From: a virus
Length of the DNA stretch: 25,413 bases
Virus record (IMG/VR): IMGVR_UViG_3300021373_002579
Span: 1-25,413 of that record
Strand: one strand, 5' to 3'
The first letter of the stretch is position 1, and each line of letters starts with the position of its first letter. This document shows, piece by piece, positions 1 to 7,507 of this stretch. The notes under the pieces are model-generated. The model was not told where the DNA came from, ran no database searches, and saw only the letters and a program-made list of their open reading frames with translations. The position numbers were made by a program, and so were the translations under genes.

Positions 1-25
1 TTCGTAACGAAAAAAACGAAATACA

Positions 26-1030
26 ATGGCAATTAAGAAAAAATCATTTAAAGACATAAAGAAGCAGTTTTCTTCTTCTGCAAAATTCAAACCTCAGAGA
101 TTTTATGATTTGGGTACTGAATTTTTAGATGCAGTAGGAGTACCTGGTCCTGCTATGGGTCACCTTAATATGTTCTTGGGTCACTCAGACACGGGAAAAA
201 CAACGGCATTGGTAAAGGCGGCGGTTGATGCTCAAAAAAGAGGTATACTTCCTGTGTTTATTATCACTGAACAAAAATGGTCATTTGACCACGCAAAACT
301 TATGGGTTTTGAATGTGAAGAGGTTGTTGATGAGGAGACTGGAGAGTTAGATTGGGACGGATTTTTTATCTTCAATAACAATTTTGAATATATCGAACAG
401 ATTACTGATTACATCAACTCACTGTTAGATGCTCAAGAAAAAGGTGATTTAGATTACGACCTTTTGTTCCTTTGGGATTCTGTAGGTTCTGTACCATGTA
501 AGATGACATATGATGGTAAAGGAGGTAAACAGCACAATGCTGCGGTTTTAGCCGACAAGATTGGTATGGGAATCAACCAAAGAATCTCAGGTTCACGCAG
601 GTCTGACTCTAAACACGAAAATACGTTGGTTATTGTTAATCAACCTTGGGTAGAACTTCCTGACAATCCTTTTGGACAACCCAAGATTAAAGCAAAAGGC
701 GGAGAGGCTATTTGGTTGAATTCATCTATGGTGTTCTTGTTTGGTAATCAGAAAAATGCGGGTACTACTAAGATTACTGCGGTTAAAGATAAGAGAAAAG
801 TAAAGTTCGCAAGTCGGACAAAAGTCTCGGTTATGAAAAACCACATCAATGGATTGGGATATGAGGACGGTAGAATTCTTGTAACGGCACATGGTTTCTT
901 GGCGGGTAAAGACTCGGCAGAAGAGAAAAAGTCTATTGAAAAGTACAAGTCAGAATATTCTGAGTATTGGAAAGATATTATCGGGACAGGTAGTGACTTC
1001 AAGTTGGAAGAAGATAGTGTAACCACATAA
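26..1030 (+). CDS. uvsX: UvsX/RecA-like recombinase
   Basis: This protein probably coats single-stranded DNA and drives strand exchange in recombination-dependent replication and repair of the phage genome. A RecA-type ATPase core is visible: Walker A at residues 52-60 (GHSDTGKTT), a probable catalytic Glu at E82 after a hydrophobic strand, Walker B ending at D151 (LLFLWDS), and the RecA-like stretch KGGEAIWLNSS near residues 224-234. At 334 aa it is somewhat shorter than T4 UvsX (about 390 aa) and lacks a long C-terminal extension. The ATG lies after an A-rich leader with no Shine-Dalgarno sequence. The rnh-like gene follows 10 bases downstream, so the two are probably co-transcribed. A host-type RecA is less likely given the short core and the phage context. 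Confidence 0.87.
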   Translation: MAIKKKSFKDIKKQFSSSAKFKPQRFYDLGTEFLDAVGVPGPAMGHLNMFLGHSDTGKTTALVKAAVDAQKRGILPVFIITEQKWSFDHAKLMGFECEEVVDEETGELDWDGFFIFNNNFEYIEQITDYINSLLDAQEKGDLDYDLLFLWDSVGSVPCKMTYDGKGGKQHNAAVLADKIGMGINQRISGSRRSDSKHENTLVIVNQPWVELPDNPFGQPKIKAKGGEAIWLNSSMVFLFGNQKNAGTTKITAVKDKRKVKFASRTKVSVMKNHINGLGYEDGRILVTAHGFLAGKDSAEEKKSIEKYKSEYSEYWKDIIGTGSDFKLEEDSVTT

Positions 1031-1040
1031 GTAAAACAAA

Positions 1041-2051
1041 GTGACAAAAACCTTATTAGTAGACGGTAACAATCTGTTTAAGATTGGATATCATGGTGTT
1101 CGGGAATATTACCATAAGGGTAATCATATAGGTGGAATTTACCACTTTGTGAATACACTTAGACGTTTTATATCTGAATACAATTACGATAAGGTTATTG
1201 TTTTTTGGGACGGTAATGACAACTCAAACCAAAGGAAGAAGATATTTCCTGAATACAAAGAGAATCGTCGTTATAACAGACTAAATGATATTCAAAAACA
1301 ATCTTTTGATTGGCAACAAAAGAGGGTCAAAGAATATTTGGAAGAGATGTTTATACGACAAGTTGTTGTTGATGGTAACGAATCTGATGATATGATAGCG
1401 TATTACTGCCAAATATCTGAAGATGAAAACAAAACAATATTCTCCGCGGATAAGGACTTAACTCAACTTATTTCAGAAAAGGTTCAGGTGTATTCACCGT
1501 CACAAAAACAAATGATTAAGTTTGGTGATAAGGTAAAACTTAAAGACATTTCTATACCTCATCAGAATGTTACAACATTTAAAATAATATCAGGAGATAA
1601 GTCTGATAATATTGACGGTATATACTATTTTGGAGAAAAAACATTTGTAAAACTTTTCCCTGAGATAGTTGATTCTGTCGTTAGTGTTGACGATATTTTA
1701 CAGAAAGGTGAACAACTACACGAAAATGACAAAGACAACAGAGCTTTACAGAATTTACTATCAGGTAAAACAAAAAGGGGGGTGTATGGTGAAGAATTCT
1801 ATGTCATTAATAAAAGTTTAGTAGATTTATCCTTACCTTTGTTGACTGATGAAGCAAGGGAACTCGTTGAACTTTATTATAGAGAAGATATTGACCCCGA
1901 AGGTCGGGGATATCAAAATCTTATGAGAATGATGATGAATGACGGGATTTTTAAGTACTTACCTAAAACAGACAATGCATGGGTGTATTTCTTGACACCC
2001 TTTATGAAACTTACAAGAAAAGAAAAAAGAAGATTTAGAAAAACTAATTAA
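1041..2051 (+). CDS. rnh: Rnh-like 5'-3' exonuclease (FLAP/PIN family)
   Basis: This is probably the phage RNase H/5'-3' exonuclease that removes RNA primers and flaps during lagging-strand synthesis. The acidic metal-binding residues of the family appear in order: D8 in LLVDGNN, D57 in FWDG, a basic patch KxxxxPEYKENRR (residues 67-77), E114, D116 and D117 in NESDD, D137 and D139 in SADKD, and D186, D189 and D192 in SGDKSDNIDG, which begins the helix-hairpin-helix-like DNA-binding part. At 336 aa it is close to T4 Rnh (305 aa). The start is GTG: the conserved LLVDGNN begins only five residues in, and no ATG precedes it. It sits between the recombinase and helicase genes, as expected for replication genes. 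A polymerase-associated 5' nuclease is the alternative, but no polymerase domain is attached. Confidence 0.85.
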   Translation: MTKTLLVDGNNLFKIGYHGVREYYHKGNHIGGIYHFVNTLRRFISEYNYDKVIVFWDGNDNSNQRKKIFPEYKENRRYNRLNDIQKQSFDWQQKRVKEYLEEMFIRQVVVDGNESDDMIAYYCQISEDENKTIFSADKDLTQLISEKVQVYSPSQKQMIKFGDKVKLKDISIPHQNVTTFKIISGDKSDNIDGIYYFGEKTFVKLFPEIVDSVVSVDDILQKGEQLHENDKDNRALQNLLSGKTKRGVYGEEFYVINKSLVDLSLPLLTDEARELVELYYREDIDPEGRGYQNLMRMMMNDGIFKYLPKTDNAWVYFLTPFMKLTRKEKRRFRKTN

Positions 2052-2062
2052 AAAACAAAACT

Positions 2063-2518
2063 ATGAGTAAAGAAAAAAATGACATTACGAAGATGGAGTT
2101 TCTACTCACATTGAACGACAACATTATTGTACAAAGGTACTATAACGTTAAGGGGTACAATGGAGAAGCAAAATCTAGTATGGAGTTAGCAGACACTGTG
2201 AATGATATCTACGAAAAGATTCATGGTGACCTGAAAGCAAAAACAGTTTGGTATATGTTGGAGAACCAATATCAAATTATGGTAGACCCAAAAATCTTGG
2301 AGACATCTATGACTGATGGTGATGAGACGTTTAACATTTATGTTAAGTATAATGATGATATTGTCCTACATCGCGGTTGGGATGGTAAGAAGTATCCTCC
2401 CAAAATTCGGTACACTGTAGATGTGCGACCCCATTTAAAGTCCATTCTGAAGTCGTTGACTGAAGTTTTTTCTTCTGACAAATTGACACAGAATTATATG
2501 GAATATACCCTTTCTTAA
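2063..2518 (+). CDS. Unrecognised 151-aa protein in the replication block
   Basis: I do not recognise this protein. It is 151 aa, mixed alpha/beta in appearance, rich in charged residues and aromatics, and has no signal peptide, membrane segment or cysteine pair. The middle (residues about 24-60) has a pattern like a folded domain with a helix (SSMELADTVNDIYEKI). The C-terminal part has the strand-like stretch KIRYTVDVRPHLKSILKSL, with a short acidic and aromatic tail. It lies 11 bases after rnh and 40 bases before the helicase, all on one strand, so it is probably co-expressed with replication proteins. An accessory role in replication is inference from location only. The ATG follows an A-rich leader (AAAAAACAAAACT). 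Confidence 0.75.
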   Translation: MSKEKNDITKMEFLLTLNDNIIVQRYYNVKGYNGEAKSSMELADTVNDIYEKIHGDLKAKTVWYMLENQYQIMVDPKILETSMTDGDETFNIYVKYNDDIVLHRGWDGKKYPPKIRYTVDVRPHLKSILKSLTEVFSSDKLTQNYMEYTLS

Positions 2519-2519
2519 A

Positions 2520-2531
2520 CATATTTATTAA
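2520..2531 (+). promoter_or_regulatory. 12-mer CATATTTATTAA in helicase leader
   Basis: The 40-base gap before the helicase holds CATATTTATTAA. The identical 12-mer lies directly before the gp25-like gene at 7010-7021, and a relative (TATTTATCTTAA) precedes the 1725-aa gene. These are the three longest gaps in the window. Here it ends 27 bases before the ATG. It may be a promoter element or an RNA leader signal; its function is unknown. Confidence 0.3.
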
Positions 2532-2558
2532 GACACATTATTAGTAATCGCAATCAAC

Positions 2559-3938
2559 ATGTCGAATCAAAAAAATTTCGGATATCTCGGAAATACTTTT
2601 CAAATTCAGCTATTAAATAACATCGTTCTGTATAAGGACTTTGCGACTTCTATTGTTGATGTGATTGAACCCAAATACTTTGATAATCAGTATTTTAAGT
2701 TGATTATGCAAATTCTCAAAGAGTATTACCAAAAGTACGAGCATACACCCTCGTATAATACTCTTGAACAACTAATCAAGTCAGAAGTTGCCTCTCCAAT
2801 GGCACAAAAGATGACTCTTGATATGATGGAACAAGTAAAAGAAGCACCTGGTGAAGGTGAAACTTTCGTACAGGAAAAGGCTTTGAAGTTCTGTAAACAA
2901 CAAGAGTTACAAAAGGTTATGACTAAGGCTCAGAAAATTATCGATAAAGGTGATTTTGAGTCTTACGACCACTTGGAGGAAATGGTAAGAGACGCTTTAC
3001 AAGTTGGAGAAGTGGATACGGGTACTGCAGAGGTTTTTGCAAATCTCGAAGAGGTACTAGAAGAAGATTTCAGACATCCAATCCCTATGGGGATACCAGG
3101 TATCGACAACCTTCTTAAAGGTGGAATTGCTAAGGGTGAGTTAGGAGTTATCTTGGCACCAACGGGTGTTGGTAAATCTACTTTCCTTACAAAGATTTCA
3201 AATCACGCATTCAACTTAGGATACAACGTTCTTCAAATTTTCTTTGAGGACAACCCTAAGATTATTCAAAGGAAGCATTTTACTCTATGGACTGAAATAG
3301 CACCCGATTTACTGTCAATGCACAAAGACAAAGTTTTAAACAAAGTTCAGGAAATCAGAGAAAATGCACCGAATAAGTTAGTTCTTAAAAAATTACCGTC
3401 AGATACACTTACTATGAATCAGATTAAGAATCAGATTCGTAAGATGATGGCGGAAGGTACTAAAGTTGATATGGTTGTTTTAGACTATATCGATTGTGTT
3501 GTACCTGATAAGAACTTAGGTGATGAATGGAAAAGTGAGGGTTCAGTAATGAGAGGTTTCGAGGCTATGTGTCACGAACTAGACTTAGTTGGTTGGACGG
3601 CAACACAAGGTAATAGAAGTTCTATTTCTTCTGAAGTTGTTACTACAGACCAAATGGGGGGTTCAATTAAAAAGGCACAGGTTGGTCACGTTATTATTTC
3701 AGTAGCGAAATCGTTACAACAAAAAGAAATGAATCTCGCTACGATAGCAATTACTAAGTCACGTATCGGTAAAGACGGAATTGTATTTGAAAACTGTAAG
3801 TTTGACAATGAAATGATTGAAATAGATACGGAACAAAGTGTTACGTTCCTTGGTCTTGAAGAACAAAAGGAGGAGAAAAACAAAGAAAGAATCCGTGAAC
3901 TTCTTGAGAAAAGGAAACAAAAAGAAAATAAATCTTAA
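2559..3938 (+). CDS. dnaB: Replicative DNA helicase, DnaB/gp41 family
   Basis: This is the hexameric 5'-3' helicase that unwinds the replication fork and normally works with a primase. Residues about 10-150 form a helical N-terminal domain of the DnaB type, and a RecA-like motor follows from about residue 175. Walker A is APTGVGKST (200-208), the catalytic Glu is E230 in FFEDNP, Walker B is VVLDYID with D309, the Q motif is TATQGNR (Q350), and the arginine finger region is KSRIGKDG (R402). The length of 459 aa matches T4 gp41 (475 aa). The C-terminal 30 residues are highly charged (EEQKEEKNKERIRELLEKRKQ), as in proteins that recruit partners. No primase gene is in this window. The ATG has no Shine-Dalgarno sequence. 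Confidence 0.93.
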   Translation: MSNQKNFGYLGNTFQIQLLNNIVLYKDFATSIVDVIEPKYFDNQYFKLIMQILKEYYQKYEHTPSYNTLEQLIKSEVASPMAQKMTLDMMEQVKEAPGEGETFVQEKALKFCKQQELQKVMTKAQKIIDKGDFESYDHLEEMVRDALQVGEVDTGTAEVFANLEEVLEEDFRHPIPMGIPGIDNLLKGGIAKGELGVILAPTGVGKSTFLTKISNHAFNLGYNVLQIFFEDNPKIIQRKHFTLWTEIAPDLLSMHKDKVLNKVQEIRENAPNKLVLKKLPSDTLTMNQIKNQIRKMMAEGTKVDMVVLDYIDCVVPDKNLGDEWKSEGSVMRGFEAMCHELDLVGWTATQGNRSSISSEVVTTDQMGGSIKKAQVGHVIISVAKSLQQKEMNLATIAITKSRIGKDGIVFENCKFDNEMIEIDTEQSVTFLGLEEQKEEKNKERIRELLEKRKQKENKS

Positions 3939-3954
3939 TTAATTGTCTTAAAAG

Positions 3955-5235
3955 ATGGAAAATCTAATGAATAAAGTAGAGAAAGATATGCGCTATGTTA
4001 TAAAAAGGAGTGGTGATAAAGTTGTTTTTAAAACTGAAAAAATTGAAGTTGCAGTTTTGAAGGCGATGAAGAGTACAGACCAAGTAGATGAAGAAATGGC
4101 TGAAAAAATCGCACGTATCACGACTAAGGCGTTGTTTAGAAATAATAAAGAAAGAGTACCTCACGTAGATGATATTCATGATATGGTAGAAAACAAACTC
4201 ATGGATAACGGTCTTAACGAGGTTGCAAAAGAATATATAGTATATAGGGCTAAGAATAGACCAGATATCTTCTCAAAAAGAGTTAACCTAAAACCTTATG
4301 ACTATCCTGAGTTAAATGAGTTCGTTGATGCAATCAGACACTCATACTGGGTTCACACAGAATTTAACTTCACCTCAGATATTCAAGATTTTAAGGTTCA
4401 CCTTGATGAAAAAGAGAAGACTGCACTTGAAAGAGCGATGTTGGCGATTTCTCAGATTGAAATTGCGGTGAAAACATTTTGGGGAGACATTTACAAAAGA
4501 ATGCCTAAACCCGAAATTGGTAACGTAGGAGCGACATTTGCGGAGTCTGAAGTTAGACATGCGGACGCTTACTCACACCTAATTCAATTGTTAGGTCTTA
4601 ATAAGGAGTTCGAAAACTTAATGCAAGTACCGGCGATTAGAAGAAGAATTAAGTACCTTGAAAAGTCTATTTCTAATTCTAAGAGTGTTGAGAACAAAGA
4701 GTACTTTGAGTCGGTTATACTATTCTCAATGTTTATTGAGAACGTATCGTTGTTCTCTCAGTTCTTAGTTATTATGTCATTCAATAAACATAAGAATATG
4801 TTAAAAGGTATTAGTAATGCTGTTGAAGCGACTTCTAAAGAAGAGAACATTCACGCTAGCTTTGGTTTTGACTTAGTCAACTTGATAAAGAAGGAAAACC
4901 CACATTGGTGGACAGATGAATTAGTAGAGGATTTGATTGATGCAACACTTGAGGCGTGTGACGCTGAGATTGAAATTGTTAATTGGATTTTTGAAAAAGG
5001 AGACTTAGACTTTTTAACTAAAAAACAAACAATGGAGTTTATAAAACACAGATTTAATGTATCATTAAACTCGATTGGAATTGATAGTATTTTCACAATC
5101 AACGAACCATTACTTGAAACGACAGAATGGTTTGATGATGAGATACTTACAACAAAACATACCGATTTCTTCAATAAGAGAAGTATCAATTATAGTAAGA
5201 AATCAAAATCGATTACGTCAAACGACTTATTTTAA
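3955..5235 (+). CDS. nrdB: Ribonucleotide reductase small subunit with N-terminal ATP-cone
   Basis: This is the beta subunit of class I ribonucleotide reductase, which holds the metal cofactor that starts the radical chemistry for dNTP synthesis. An ATP-cone covers residues about 12-102 (VIKRSGDKVVF near 15-25, closing with YIVYRAKNR). The ferritin-like domain follows, with probable metal ligands E169, E199, H202, E262, E297 and H300. A tyrosine (Y206) is at the usual radical position. The tail ends SNDLF, which would dock in NrdA. The stretch QIEIAVKTFW followed by PKPEIGNVGATFAESEVRHADAY looks like flavobacterial NrdB. In most class I enzymes the ATP-cone is on NrdA; here it is on NrdB, as known for Leeuwenhoekiella blandensis, so dATP would be sensed by this subunit. 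nrdA follows after 18 bases. An in-frame ATG at 3967 is an alternative start. Confidence 0.95.
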   Translation: MENLMNKVEKDMRYVIKRSGDKVVFKTEKIEVAVLKAMKSTDQVDEEMAEKIARITTKALFRNNKERVPHVDDIHDMVENKLMDNGLNEVAKEYIVYRAKNRPDIFSKRVNLKPYDYPELNEFVDAIRHSYWVHTEFNFTSDIQDFKVHLDEKEKTALERAMLAISQIEIAVKTFWGDIYKRMPKPEIGNVGATFAESEVRHADAYSHLIQLLGLNKEFENLMQVPAIRRRIKYLEKSISNSKSVENKEYFESVILFSMFIENVSLFSQFLVIMSFNKHKNMLKGISNAVEATSKEENIHASFGFDLVNLIKKENPHWWTDELVEDLIDATLEACDAEIEIVNWIFEKGDLDFLTKKQTMEFIKHRFNVSLNSIGIDSIFTINEPLLETTEWFDDEILTTKHTDFFNKRSINYSKKSKSITSNDLF

Positions 5236-5253
5236 TTTAACTACAACATAAAA

Positions 5254-6960
5254 ATGGAAAATAGAAAACCTTTTGATTGGATTAATGAAGAATCCATCAC
5301 CTTTCTTAGGAGAGGATATTTGAGTGAGGGTGAAGAACCTCTTGAAAGAATTAGAACAATTGCAGACCATGCAGAAAAGATATTAGGAATCGAAGGATTC
5401 GCTGATAAATTTTATGACTACATGGGTAAGGGATGGTATTCACTATCATCACCTGTATGGGCTAATTTTGGAAAAAAGAGAGGACTACCCGTAAGTTGTT
5501 TTGGCTCAAATATCGGAGACAATATCGAATCTATTTTGTACACACAAGCTGAAGTTGGTGAAATGAGTAAGATGGGTGGAGGTACCTCAGGTTATTTTGG
5601 TAACATTCGTGAAAGAGGTGCAGGAATTACTGACAACGGACATGCCCCTGGGGCGGTTCATTTTATGAATCTGTTTGAGAGTGTTGTTGATAACATCTCA
5701 CAAGGAGCTACACGTAGAGGTCGTTTCTCACCTTATCTACCTGTAGAGCATCCTGATATTATGGAGTTCCTTGAAATTGGTACGGAAGGATTTCCTATTC
5801 AAGATTTGACACACGCAGTAACCGTAAGTGACGACTTCATGAAAGAAATGATTGAAGGTGATGAAAAAAAGAGAGCGATTTGGGCTAAAGTAATTCAGAG
5901 GCGTGGTGAAATTGGATATCCATACATCATGTTTAGTGATACTATGAACAATAACTCTCCTGATGTGTACAGAGATAAAGGTGCTAAAATTTACAATTCT
6001 AACCTTTGTTCTGAAATTGCGCTTCATAACTCAGAAGAAGAATCTTTTGTCTGTGTGTTGTCATCTATGAATGTTCTACATTATGACGAATGGAAAGATA
6101 CTGACGCTGTTGAGACTATGACATATTTCTTAGATGCTGTAGTTACTGAATTCTTGACTAAAATTGAAGACCTTAAGTCTGATGGTTCTATTGAAGGTAA
6201 TAGAGCATTCTTCTACTTGGAGAAGGCTTACAACTTCGCTAAGAGACAAAGAGCGTTAGGGTTAGGAGTTTTAGGATGGCATTCACTACTTCAATCGAAG
6301 GGATTACCCTTTGACACTAAAGAAACTGCAAAACTCAATGTAGAGGTGTTTAAATTGATTAAAGATAAATCATACGCAGCTTCTGCTGAGTTGGCAGAAA
6401 AGTTTGGAGAACCTGAATATCTTAAAGGTTATGGTCGTAGAAATGTTACCTTAAATGCGGTGGCACCGACAACATCGTCAGCATTTATCTTAGGACAAGT
6501 TTCACAATCAATCGAACCAATATGGTCTAACTGTTATGTGAAAGACGTGGCAAAACTTAAAGTTACAATTAAGAATCCAGTTCTGAAAAATCTATTAGTT
6601 GAGTTGGGTAAAGACACAAAAGAAGTTTGGGATACGATTAAGAAGAAAGATGGTTCGGTCCAACACCTTAATTTCTTGACTGACGAACAAAAAGATGTGT
6701 TTAGAACATTTGCGGAAATAAATCAAGCGTCGATTATCAACCAAGCGGCGGTCAGACAAGACTTTATTGACCAATCACAATCGTTGAATTTGATGGTATC
6801 ACCTGATATGCCAACGAGAGATGTAAATAAATTACTTATTGATTCATGGAAGTTAGGTGTGAAGACATTGTATTATCAACATTCGATGAACTCGGCACAA
6901 GCATTCGCAAGGAAAAAGTTAAATTTGAATGACCTACAATGTGTGGCATGTGAAGGATAA
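5254..6960 (+). CDS. nrdA: Ribonucleotide reductase large (catalytic) subunit without ATP-cone
   Basis: This is the alpha subunit that reduces ribonucleoside diphosphates to deoxy forms together with NrdB. All catalytic residues can be placed: C82 in PVSCF and C267 in FVCVL form the redox pair; N250, C252 and E254 in SNLCSEI form the active site with the thiyl radical cysteine; the loop APTTSSAFILG is at 404-414; Y540 and Y541 in TLYYQ lie on the radical path; and the C-terminal shuttle pair is C563 and C566 in QCVACEG. At 568 aa it is far shorter than E. coli NrdA (about 760 aa). The N-terminus begins directly with the helical region before the barrel, so it has no ATP-cone. That domain is on NrdB instead. 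It is the last gene of the DNA-metabolism block; a terminator follows within 10 bases. Confidence 0.95.
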   Translation: MENRKPFDWINEESITFLRRGYLSEGEEPLERIRTIADHAEKILGIEGFADKFYDYMGKGWYSLSSPVWANFGKKRGLPVSCFGSNIGDNIESILYTQAEVGEMSKMGGGTSGYFGNIRERGAGITDNGHAPGAVHFMNLFESVVDNISQGATRRGRFSPYLPVEHPDIMEFLEIGTEGFPIQDLTHAVTVSDDFMKEMIEGDEKKRAIWAKVIQRRGEIGYPYIMFSDTMNNNSPDVYRDKGAKIYNSNLCSEIALHNSEEESFVCVLSSMNVLHYDEWKDTDAVETMTYFLDAVVTEFLTKIEDLKSDGSIEGNRAFFYLEKAYNFAKRQRALGLGVLGWHSLLQSKGLPFDTKETAKLNVEVFKLIKDKSYAASAELAEKFGEPEYLKGYGRRNVTLNAVAPTTSSAFILGQVSQSIEPIWSNCYVKDVAKLKVTIKNPVLKNLLVELGKDTKEVWDTIKKKDGSVQHLNFLTDEQKDVFRTFAEINQASIINQAAVRQDFIDQSQSLNLMVSPDMPTRDVNKLLIDSWKLGVKTLYYQHSMNSAQAFARKKLNLNDLQCVACEG

Positions 6961-6966
6961 AAAAAG

Positions 6967-6992
6967 ACCCGTGGAAAACCACGGGTTTTTTT
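6967..6992 (+). terminator. Rho-independent terminator after nrdA
   Basis: A perfect 7-bp GC-rich stem, CCCGTGG and CCACGGG, encloses an AAAA loop and is followed by seven T. An outer A-T pair extends the stem. Upstream A residues (6961-6965) could also pair with the T tract, so it may work on both strands. It separates the metabolism genes from the tail genes. Confidence 0.9.
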
Positions 6993-7000
6993 ATAAAATA
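6992..7000 (+). promoter_or_regulatory. Candidate late promoter -10 before gp25
   Basis: TATAAAATA lies 22 bases before the gp25 ATG, just after the terminator. It is close to the T4 late promoter core TATAAATA. A similar element lies 23 bases before the 1725-aa gene. The position after a terminator and before late structural genes fits a promoter, but AT-rich DNA makes chance matches common. Confidence 0.35.
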
Positions 7001-7009
7001 ACTCTAAGT

Positions 7010-7021
7010 CATATTTATTAA
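7010..7021 (+). promoter_or_regulatory. 12-mer CATATTTATTAA before gp25 start
   Basis: Identical to the 12-mer at 2520-2531. It ends one base before the gp25 ATG, so it occupies the ribosome-binding region and no Shine-Dalgarno sequence is present. It is too close to the start codon to be an ordinary -10 element for this gene, so a role in the mRNA leader is possible. Confidence 0.3.
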
Positions 7022-7022
7022 T

Positions 7023-7502
7023 ATGGCGATAAAGAAAACATATGGAGTAAATTTTCCATTCAGAGAAAGTACTGAAGGTACTTATCTGGATTTGACTGAA
7101 ACGGTACCTGAAGAAATACGTGCCGATTTACTTCATTTAATACTCACTAGAAAAGGTAGTAGATATTATCTTCCTGACTTTGGGACGAGAATATACGAAT
7201 TTATCTTCGAACCAATGGACGGACCTACATTTGATGCTATTAAATCAGATATTCAGGTTGCCTGTGATAAATATATTCCTAATTTACAGATTAACGATAT
7301 TAGTATTAAACCATATACTGACGACGATAAAAGTCCTGTAGGGGAACTAAATGTTCAAGACCAAGAAGCTACTTACGAGATGTTTGATATATTCAGAACT
7401 GCGGGTGAAGGGGTTGAAGAGTATACCGCCAAAGTAAAGATAGACTATTCTATTAAAGATAGTACCTTTGATACAAAAGATTTCATTATAATTAATATTT
7501 AA
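7023..7502 (+). CDS. 25: Baseplate wedge protein, gp25-like
   Basis: This is a small baseplate wedge subunit of the GPW/gp25 family, which joins the sheath to the wedge in contractile tails and has lysozyme-like sequence features without needing enzymatic activity. The family pattern covers residues 11-95: LDLTETVPEEIRADLLHLILT, then RKGSRYYLPDFGTRIYEFIFE (44-63), where T4 and P2 relatives have a G-rich turn and PDFG. The length of 159 aa suits the family (T4 gp25 is 132 aa). It is the first gene after the terminator and leads the tail block; the gp6-like gene starts 5 bases downstream. The gp25-gp6 pairing is conserved among contractile tails, which supports both calls. Confidence 0.9.
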   Translation: MAIKKTYGVNFPFRESTEGTYLDLTETVPEEIRADLLHLILTRKGSRYYLPDFGTRIYEFIFEPMDGPTFDAIKSDIQVACDKYIPNLQINDISIKPYTDDDKSPVGELNVQDQEATYEMFDIFRTAGEGVEEYTAKVKIDYSIKDSTFDTKDFIIINI

Positions 7503-7507
7503 GACAG

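Noticed and set aside
748-1047. Minus-strand open frame of 99 codons over the end of uvsX
   Set aside because: It covers conserved recombinase sequence, no other gene is on the minus strand, and the product looks like random hydrophobic and Ser-rich sequence.
5254-6960. NrdA truncated or missing its 5' end
   Set aside because: All catalytic residues and both cysteine pairs are present. The shorter length is explained by the absence of an N-terminal ATP-cone, which is on NrdB.
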